Positions 59,001 through 64,000 of a DNA stretch of 64,000 bases are shown here, one piece after another (the first letter of the stretch is position 1; the number at the start of each line of letters is the position of its first letter). Source of the DNA: an uncultured Chitinophaga sp. (lineage in GTDB: Bacteria; Bacteroidota; Bacteroidia; Chitinophagales; Chitinophagaceae); contig NZ_CALEJS010000025.1 in assembly GCF_937898475.1 (NCBI RefSeq), positions 211,357 to 275,356 on the forward strand, given 5' to 3'. Made by a program: the position numbers and the translations under genes. Below the pieces are notes generated by a model that searched no databases, was not told the DNA's origin, and saw only the letters and a list, made by a program, of their open reading frames with translations.

Positions 59001-59107
59001 TCACCATCACGCCTGTAAAAGATTATGATCCGGAAGGCATCCAGGGCAGCGGACAATTCTACCCGCAGCAACGCATCATCAATGTTGGCGCAAATGTTAA
59101 GTTTTAA
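56006..59107 (+). CDS. susC: SusC-like TonB-dependent outer-membrane transporter
   Basis: 1033 aa from ATG 56006; the upstream frame to 55976 is rejected because MKENRPLSGQYRSILSFFLF gives the signal peptide. Carboxypeptidase-regulatory-like domain (RTTISGKVSAAGELVPGVTV), SusC/RagA TonB-box signature (VVVVGYGTQKKATLTGSI), plug (LLIRGLATTGNNDVLVVVDGVPG, MTVLKDASAAVYGSRAANGVILITTKRG) and barrel with a C-terminal ...RIINVGANVKF. It imports an oligosaccharide with the SusD lipoprotein as lid. The susD start is 18 bp downstream. Substrate unknown; the GH30 gene suggests a beta-galactan or xylan type. Confidence 0.96.
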   Translation: MKENRPLSGQYRSILSFFLFFLVLSVSSRAQQRTTISGKVSAAGELVPGVTVRVKHGSQGATTDVNGQFSLQAAIGDTLVFNHISYISREVPVTGNDRLDISLAPNTQNVGEVVVVGYGTQKKATLTGSISTLKGAEIVKSPQPNVSNSLAGRFSGLIANNRSGEPGFDGSNLLIRGLATTGNNDVLVVVDGVPGQIGGLQRLDPNDIESMTVLKDASAAVYGSRAANGVILITTKRGKTGKPSISYSFNQGFTSPTRLPDMADAALYATLRNEIQYYNNQAGGLNQVYTEDQVQKFRDGSDPLNYPNTDWQKATLKNTARQHQHNLSISGGSDNVRYFLSLGIIGQDGLYKRGVTQYDQYNFRSNIDADVTKRLKVSLYLSGRQEDRIYPQTSAGDIFRSIYRAYPTVAAFYPNGLPTSGIENNNPAMQVTDIGGTNRNPTQVFNGILKGSYAIPGIDGLSLDGFLSVDKSWSFSKSFSQPYILYNYDPTGNAYNKVVVGGSNQAATLFQTQQNQEMRVSNIKLNFNRQFGSHNVDAFVAYEQSKTVMDSLSASRLNFPSTQTPELSQGGPAAADKGSEGKSYTFTRKSYIGRVAYNFEEKYLLELQARIDGSSTFPPGNQYGFFPSVSAGWRISKEEWFGSVSFINDLKLRGSYGTLGNDNVKLFQYFDNYSFNNRYVLGSNGTIRPGIDITKLANANIGWERARKLDVGINALFLNHFNLEVIYFQQKRSDILAQRNASIPQSSGIVNPYDSDPLVPAENIGKINSNGIEASLGYSNSTKSGIGYRISGNFTYAKSKIIDIDEASGTLAHQRQTGRPLNTDLLYDVIGIFRTADDLNKYAHLPQAQLGDLIYRDYNGDGQITADDQVRTKYGNIPEITYGIVLGADYKGFDLSAVFAGQTNVSQYVLPESGTIGNFYSSWADNRWSPTNPNGSYPRVDERASSSINGGLYRNNFWLNNASFFRLKNIELGYTINADILSRIKIAGLRIYASAFNLFTITPVKDYDPEGIQGSGQFYPQQRIINVGANVKF

Positions 59108-59125
59108 ACCGTAAAGACCTAAGCA

Positions 59126-60799
59126 ATGAAGACAAGCAACCTACTATATATCCTGGTGTTCGTAGCCGCGGGAATTTTATCTTCCTGTAAAAAGAACTAC
59201 CTGGACATCGTACCTACAGACCGTATATCAGATGTGGCCTTATTGGCAGACTCCGCGCTTTTTGAAGACTTTGTGATCAACCGCTACATGGGTGTCAGGC
59301 TGCAGGACAAAGAAGCGGAGGGCACGCCTCCCGGCTTTGGCCGCGGCTTTGAATACGGCTTATGGAGCTCGCTCACCGACGAGTCTATCTATAACAATGA
59401 CGATAATACCTGGGTAATACAACGCGGGCAACTGGCCCCGGAAAACCTCGGTATTGCCGGTACCATCTGGGGAAGAAGCTACCGCAGCATCCGTGAATGT
59501 AACTATGCACTCACTCATATAGACAGCGTACAGATGAGCGATGCCAAACGCACCCTGCTGCGTGCAGAGCTCCGCTTTATCCGCGCTTACCGCTATCATG
59601 ACCTGATCCGCAACTACGGCGGCGTTGTACTGGCAGGCGAAAAAGTATACAACCTGCAAGACAACCTTACCGATGAGGCGCTGTTCAAACGCGCCACTAT
59701 CAAGGAATCACTTGACTATGCCATCGCTGAGCTGGACGCTGCTGCAAGAGACCTTCCCCTGGCCAATGCAGATAAGAGCTGGGACCTGGGCCGCGCTACC
59801 AAAGGCGCTGCATTAGCCCTGAAAGCCCGCCTGCTGCTGTATGCTGCCAGTCCGCTGTATAATGCAGGCAGCTGGGCAGATGCCGCTGCTGCCGCCAAAG
59901 CAGTGATAGACCTGAACCTTTATTCACTGGCGCCCGATTACGCCAAACTGTTCCTCACACCCACCAGCAACGAGATCATTTTTGAAAGGCTGTACGCCAT
60001 CGGCGCCCGGCACGTTTGCCTGGAGATCTCCAATGCGCCCAATGGTTACGGCGGCTGGGCAGGTAATACACCCCTGCAAAACCTGGTTGATGCCTATGAG
60101 ATGAACAACGGTAAAGTGATCACCGACGCCACATCAGGTTATAATGAGCAAACGCCTTACCTTAACAGGGATGCCCGCTTCTATGCCACCATCCTGTATA
60201 ATGGCGCTTCCTACAGGGGCAGTACCGTAGACATCTACACCCCCGGCGGAAAGGACAGTAAAGATGGTCCTTCCAACTGGAACACTACTAAAACAGGCTA
60301 CTACCTGCGCAAGTTCATGGATGATAACAACCCGATCGATAATCCCTGGGACGTTGCAGGGCTGCAACCCTGGATCTACCTGCGCTATGCAGAAGTGCTG
60401 CTCAACTATGCAGAAGCACAGAATGAAGCCGCTGGTCCGGATGCCAGTGTATACAACGCCGTTAACCAGGTAAGGCAAAGATCCAGTGTAATGCAACCGG
60501 CGCTACCGACGGGTCTTACACAGGCACAGATGAGAGAGGCTATCCGCAGGGAACGCCAGGTAGAACTGGCCTTTGAAGAACACCGCTTCTACGATGTACG
60601 CCGCTGGAAGATTGCCAATGTAACGGAGAACGTACCTGCTTATGGCGTAGACGTTACCCGGAGTGGCGCCACCACTACGTACACACGTAAAGTAGCATTG
60701 AGCGGCCGTGCATTTGCAGAGAAGCACTACTGGCTGCCCATCCCCCGTTCTGAGATATTGTCTTCCAATGGCAACCTCGACCAGAACACCGGTTACTGA
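59126..60799 (+). CDS. susD: SusD-like surface glycan-binding lipoprotein
   Basis: 557 aa, lipobox GILSSC (Cys21). TPR-like SusD/RagB fold: NYLDIVPTDRISD near the start, RSYRSIRECNYALTHID, LLRAELRFIRAYRYHDLIRNYGGVVL, KGAALALKARLLLYAASPLYN, and the C-terminal YLRYAEVLLNYAEAQNEA, QMREAIRRERQVELAFEEHRFYDVRRWK. It forms the lid of the SusC transporter. It is followed by a strong terminator, so the GH30 and lectin genes may have separate transcripts or depend on read-through. Confidence 0.96.
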   Translation: MKTSNLLYILVFVAAGILSSCKKNYLDIVPTDRISDVALLADSALFEDFVINRYMGVRLQDKEAEGTPPGFGRGFEYGLWSSLTDESIYNNDDNTWVIQRGQLAPENLGIAGTIWGRSYRSIRECNYALTHIDSVQMSDAKRTLLRAELRFIRAYRYHDLIRNYGGVVLAGEKVYNLQDNLTDEALFKRATIKESLDYAIAELDAAARDLPLANADKSWDLGRATKGAALALKARLLLYAASPLYNAGSWADAAAAAKAVIDLNLYSLAPDYAKLFLTPTSNEIIFERLYAIGARHVCLEISNAPNGYGGWAGNTPLQNLVDAYEMNNGKVITDATSGYNEQTPYLNRDARFYATILYNGASYRGSTVDIYTPGGKDSKDGPSNWNTTKTGYYLRKFMDDNNPIDNPWDVAGLQPWIYLRYAEVLLNYAEAQNEAAGPDASVYNAVNQVRQRSSVMQPALPTGLTQAQMREAIRRERQVELAFEEHRFYDVRRWKIANVTENVPAYGVDVTRSGATTTYTRKVALSGRAFAEKHYWLPIPRSEILSSNGNLDQNTGY

Positions 60800-60833
60800 T
60801 CTTCCTTTATCTTCTAAGTATAGTACAGTGATC

Positions 60834-60867
60834 ACCGCCTGCACTGCTGTTTTTCAGTGCAGGCGGT
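60834..60867 (+). terminator. Terminator after susD
   Basis: ACCGCCTGCACTG (60834-60846), loop CTGTTTTT, and a perfect 13-bp complement (60855-60867), followed by TTAT. It lies 35 bp after the susD stop and 35 bp before the GH30 start. The short T-run suggests partial termination. Confidence 0.75.
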
Positions 60868-60901
60868 TTATAGCAACAGATCCTAAAATTGAATGCAGGC
60901 T

Positions 60902-62422
60902 ATGAAGCATGTTATATTATTACTGTGCGGCGCGCTGGCCCTACAATCAGTTGTGGCACAGCAGCAACATCGTACAAGCGTTACCGTAGATATTGACCCG
61001 GCCATCAGTTATCAGACCATTCATAATTTCGCCGCCTCTGACGCATGGTCCTGCCAGTTTGCCGGCAACTGGCCGGATAGTAAACGCAACAGGATGGCCG
61101 ACTGGCTGTTCAGCACAGACACCAGCGCTACGGGACAGCCTGCAGGCATTGGTCTTTCGATGTGGCGTTTCAACATTGGTGCAGGCAGCGCTGAACAGGG
61201 AGCAGCCAGCGGTATCAAAGACGAATGGCGCCGCGCACCTTCCCTGGAAGCAGCTGATAACAGCAGTAAAAAGAAACTGGAAGGCCAGTATTGGTTTTTG
61301 CAGGCGGCACTACAAAGAGGAGTGCAGCAGTTCCTCGGTTTCCTGAACAGCCCTCCCGTACAGTTTACCACGAATGGAAAAGCATTTGCTACCAATGGCA
61401 ATTGTAACATCAGTGCAGACAGGTATGCAGATCTTTCCGCCTACCTGGTACAAGCCATCCAAAAAGTAAAAGCGGCCACGGGCGTACAGTTCAACTATAT
61501 CAGCCCGGTAAATGAGCCGCAATGGGACTGGAGCGATGGCGGACAGGAAGGATGCCCCTATAACAATGAACAGCTGGCAGGCCTGGTAAAATCGCTCAGC
61601 GCCACTTTTGCAGCTAAGCAACTGTCTACCCGCATACTTGTTGCTGAAGCCGGAAAAATCAATTACCTCTATGAGCTGCACGATAAAAAGGATAAAGGTG
61701 AACAGGTAAAAAACTTCTTCGGCAAAGGCTCTGCCAATTACCTGGGCAATCTGCCCAATGTACAACACAGCATTGCGGCGCACAGCTACTTCACTACCTC
61801 TCCCGAAAAAGACCAGGTAGCCATGAGACGCCGGCTGGCTGCCAGCATTGCCACCATACCGGGGCTCGAATTCTGGCAGTCAGAATACTGCATTCTGGGC
61901 GACAATGACGGTGAGATCAACGGCAGCGGAAAAGACCTGGGAATGACAGCGGCTCTCTACCTGGCACGTGTGATCCATTACGATCTCACCGTAGCCAACG
62001 CAGCTGCCTGGCAATACTGGCTGGCTATCTCTCCCTATGATTACAAAGACGCCCTCATATACATCGATAAACAGGCAACAGACGGCCAGCTGCAGGACAG
62101 CAAGATGCTATGGGTGCTGGGCAACTACAGCCGGTTTATCCGCCCGGGCGCCAAACGTATACAGGCCACTGTAAAGGACAGCGCTGCACATAACGGCCTG
62201 CTGGTATCCGGTTACCGGAACACAGACAATTCAGTGAACCTGGTAGTGGTGAACAGCAAAGCAGAGGCGGTAGATATTAAGCTGAACTATCAGCATGCAA
62301 AAGGAAAACAGGTACGCAGTTATACCACATCTGCAGCAGGCAGCCTGCAACCGGGTACGTATGCAAATGCTGACCAGCCGGTCAATATTCCGGGCAGGTC
62401 GGTGGTTACGCTGGTACTTTAG
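60902..62422 (+). CDS. GH30-family glycoside hydrolase (beta-1,6-galactanase-like)
   Basis: 506 aa from ATG 60902 (MKHVILLLCGALALQSVVAQ signal peptide; an ATG three codons upstream is less likely). Residues 25-400 form the GH30 TIM barrel: HNFAASDAWSCQFAGNWP, MWRFNIGAGSAEQG, FLGFLNSPPVQFTTNGKA, acid/base Glu in ISPVNEPQWDW, nucleophile Glu in EFWQSEYCIL. The side beta-sandwich is at the C-terminus (GLLVSGYRNTDNSVNLVVVNS). The type resembles endo-beta-1,6-galactanases more than glucosylceramidases, which would point to arabinogalactan. This is judged by eye; a xylanase of the same family cannot be excluded. Confidence 0.87.
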   Translation: MKHVILLLCGALALQSVVAQQQHRTSVTVDIDPAISYQTIHNFAASDAWSCQFAGNWPDSKRNRMADWLFSTDTSATGQPAGIGLSMWRFNIGAGSAEQGAASGIKDEWRRAPSLEAADNSSKKKLEGQYWFLQAALQRGVQQFLGFLNSPPVQFTTNGKAFATNGNCNISADRYADLSAYLVQAIQKVKAATGVQFNYISPVNEPQWDWSDGGQEGCPYNNEQLAGLVKSLSATFAAKQLSTRILVAEAGKINYLYELHDKKDKGEQVKNFFGKGSANYLGNLPNVQHSIAAHSYFTTSPEKDQVAMRRRLAASIATIPGLEFWQSEYCILGDNDGEINGSGKDLGMTAALYLARVIHYDLTVANAAAWQYWLAISPYDYKDALIYIDKQATDGQLQDSKMLWVLGNYSRFIRPGAKRIQATVKDSAAHNGLLVSGYRNTDNSVNLVVVNSKAEAVDIKLNYQHAKGKQVRSYTTSAAGSLQPGTYANADQPVNIPGRSVVTLVL

Positions 62423-62517
62423 TCCGGGGGAATTGTTTAACTTTAACAACACCAGACAGACAGTATGACTGCATAGTTTGTTATATACTTTTGTTCTCCA
62501 TTTGTAAAAACCCCATT

Positions 62518-63858
62518 ATGAAAAAGATGTTGTTAACAGCGCTTTTCATGATCCTTCCTTTCATCCAGCCGCTGTTGTACGCTCAATCTCTTTTCAAGGT
62601 AACGATTCCCGGCCGTTCGTTTTCACTGGTCGGATCCGCCAGCCAGGCGGTTATCGACGATGTGGCCGATGGCAGGCGCTTTCGCGGCAAGCCGGCGGCA
62701 AAGCTGGTATTGAGTGCGAAAGTGCCGCTGCCCCCGGCGGCTAAAGCAGCGCCCAATATGCAGCAACTTACCCTGCACTTCCGCACCAGCAGATCCGGTC
62801 CTTCCCTGCGCAAAGTGGAGCTGCGCTACGGATCATCCACCCGGTTACGCATTCAAACCCATCTCAGCGGCGATTTCACTAAAAGCGCAAATTCCAACAA
62901 CAGGTGGAGCTGGAACCCACCCGGCGCCGTGGCTCCCGGAACTTTACTGCAGCTGGAGGTGATATTCCCAACAGGTATTGATAGCCAGATCGATCCGGGT
63001 GAGCTTGTGCTTACATCCGCAGTAATGGAGTATCCGCTCAAAGCGGCCTCCGCCGGAGACCGGGTGATGAGCAACCAAAATAATAATGCGCCCGTGGCAA
63101 ATCTGCCCGCTGGTTCGGGCGCTTCCAATGGCATAATTTACGCAGTGGCAGATAATAAAAACCTGATGTGGTACCATCATACCGGTCGTGATAACGACGC
63201 CATCAGCTGGGCCACTGATGGCAGGGCCGTAGGCGTAGGGTGGGATTTCAAACAGGTATTCCCCGGTGAAAATGGCGTGATCTATGCCATCAAAGAAAAT
63301 GGCGACCTGCTGTGGTACGGTCATGCAGGACATGGGAACGGCAGTAATGCCTGGGTGGCAGGATCAGGTAATGTGGTGGGAATAGGATGGGACTTCCCTC
63401 ATGTGTTTTCAGGCGGTGATGGCGTGATCTACGCTGTTAAAGACAACGGCGATCTCCTGTGGTACAAACATACCGGGCACAAAGACGGCAGCGCGAACTG
63501 GGCGGCAGGATCAGGGAACGTTGTTGGTACAGGCTGGACCGCCAAACATGTTTTCTCCGGCGGCGACGGCGTGATCTACCTGGTCAAAGACAATGACGAA
63601 TTGCTTTGGTACCGCCATACCGGGCGCGGTAACGGTTCTTTCAACTGGGCGGCAGGTTCAGGGAAGACCATCGGTACGGGCTGGGGTTTCAAACAGGTAT
63701 TCTCTGATGGAGGCGGCGTGATCTACGCGGTTAATCCCAAGAATGAGCTGTTGTGGTCCCGCCATGACGGATATCTTGATGGCGGGAGTAACTGGGCCGC
63801 TCCCCAGCCTAAAAAGGTAGGGGAAGGATGGGGGTTTAAGACAGTGTTTGCGCGCTGA
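62518..63858 (+). CDS. Secreted lectin-like protein with five-blade tachylectin-type propeller
   Basis: 446 aa from ATG 62518 (MKKMLLTALFMILPFIQPLL signal peptide; the frame upstream to 62491 is rejected). Residues 30-195 are a beta-sandwich of unknown family. From about 212, five consecutive repeats of 47-49 residues follow the pattern GVIYAVKDNGDLLWYKHTG.., NWAAGSGNVVGTGW..KHVF, which matches tachylectin-2-like propellers that bind N-acetylated sugars with one site per blade. It is probably a surface or secreted glycan-binding protein serving the locus. Unlike enzymes of the region, it has no catalytic residues. The repeats are similar but not identical at DNA level. Confidence 0.88.
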   Translation: MKKMLLTALFMILPFIQPLLYAQSLFKVTIPGRSFSLVGSASQAVIDDVADGRRFRGKPAAKLVLSAKVPLPPAAKAAPNMQQLTLHFRTSRSGPSLRKVELRYGSSTRLRIQTHLSGDFTKSANSNNRWSWNPPGAVAPGTLLQLEVIFPTGIDSQIDPGELVLTSAVMEYPLKAASAGDRVMSNQNNNAPVANLPAGSGASNGIIYAVADNKNLMWYHHTGRDNDAISWATDGRAVGVGWDFKQVFPGENGVIYAIKENGDLLWYGHAGHGNGSNAWVAGSGNVVGIGWDFPHVFSGGDGVIYAVKDNGDLLWYKHTGHKDGSANWAAGSGNVVGTGWTAKHVFSGGDGVIYLVKDNDELLWYRHTGRGNGSFNWAAGSGKTIGTGWGFKQVFSDGGGVIYAVNPKNELLWSRHDGYLDGGSNWAAPQPKKVGEGWGFKTVFAR

Positions 63859-63868
63859 TATGTTTTAT

Positions 63869-63891
63869 ATCCGGCTTAGGTTCTTCCGGAT
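63869..63891 (+). terminator. Weak hairpin after the lectin gene
   Basis: ATCCGG (63869-63874) pairs with CCGGAT (63886-63891), followed by CTTGATTTTATTT. It is a candidate terminator 11 bp after the stop. The remaining 109 bases to the window edge show no coding frame that I can support. Confidence 0.45.
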
Positions 63892-64000
63892 CTTGATTTT
63901 ATTTCACTGAATATTTGTTTCAGGTTGTCTGTAATGATCTTTGTCCTGTAAGCTCCCGGTAGACAGCATCTTCAAGATTCGGCTATTTGGATTTATGTTT

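Noticed and set aside
63892..64000. Possible minus-strand gene end (KIITDNLKQIFSEIKSRSGRT)
   Set aside because: The frame is interrupted by stops within 35 codons and matches nothing I recognise.

Overview
The window looks like a chromosome segment of a Bacteroidota soil or plant-associated bacterium, most likely Chitinophagaceae (Chitinophaga-like). The grounds are SusC/SusD and hybrid two-component systems, FecR/ECF pairs, TlpA-like proteins with an N-terminal DUF4369-like region, a bifunctional HisB, and TTTG-N19/20-TAnnTTTG type promoters. No tRNA, rRNA, CRISPR array or intact transposase was seen.

Region 1 (1-3840, all minus): the 5' end of a blaR1-like gene cut by the window edge, blaI with two palindromic operators placed over its own promoter, a small PepSY-like secreted protein, and two paralogous thioredoxin-fold TlpA-like proteins.

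Region 2 (3864-18640, all minus): a histidine/tryptophan supra-operon. hisG-hisD-hisC-hisB are preceded by a promoter, a 20-codon leader peptide with six His codons and a terminator/antiterminator. A promoter, a 17-codon leader peptide with three consecutive Trp codons and a second attenuator then lead into trpE-trpG-trpD-trpC-trpFB-trpA. This runs with a 7-bp gap into hisH-hisA-hisF-hisIE. The trp operon is therefore inserted into the his operon, and the second half of histidine synthesis appears to sit behind the tryptophan attenuator. hisA carries an N-terminal GNAT domain, and trpF is in frame with trpB.

Region 3 (18748-25440): a small coiled-coil repeat protein (+), a GH3 beta-glucosidase (-), and a PepSY-type membrane protein with a TonB-dependent siderophore receptor (-). 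The receptor gene is preceded by a 21-bp-period direct repeat.

Region 4 (25522-44589): a short sigma-like protein lacking region 4, FecR and a complete ECF sigma factor on plus. On minus is a long gene train for plant cell-wall (probably pectin/rhamnogalacturonan) use: CE8 pectinesterase, acetyl-xylan-esterase-like hydrolase, a DUF1080/PA14-like lipoprotein, a beta-propeller-cupredoxin protein, an MGH1-like/GH95 double glycosidase, a DUF1080 protein, TonB-like and TPR proteins, FecR and a GH106 rhamnosidase.

Region 5 (44590-47843): an AT-richer island with an array of six short hairpins sharing a loop pattern and with covarying stems, two lipoproteins (one with a GHTW...NNC motif pair), and a Crp/Fnr-type regulator.

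Region 6 (47909-63858): a second polysaccharide locus: DUF5703 glycosidase-like protein, a lineage-type unknown protein, a GH43 gene reduced by an internal deletion, a hybrid two-component sensor, SusC, SusD, a GH30 glycosidase and a secreted five-blade tachylectin-like propeller. A 21-bp-period direct repeat upstream of susC is a likely binding site for the adjacent hybrid regulator.

Many intergenic gaps hold long imperfect palindromes whose arms are built from 7- or 8-bp near-repeated words. This is a recurrent structural theme that ordinary annotation does not explain.
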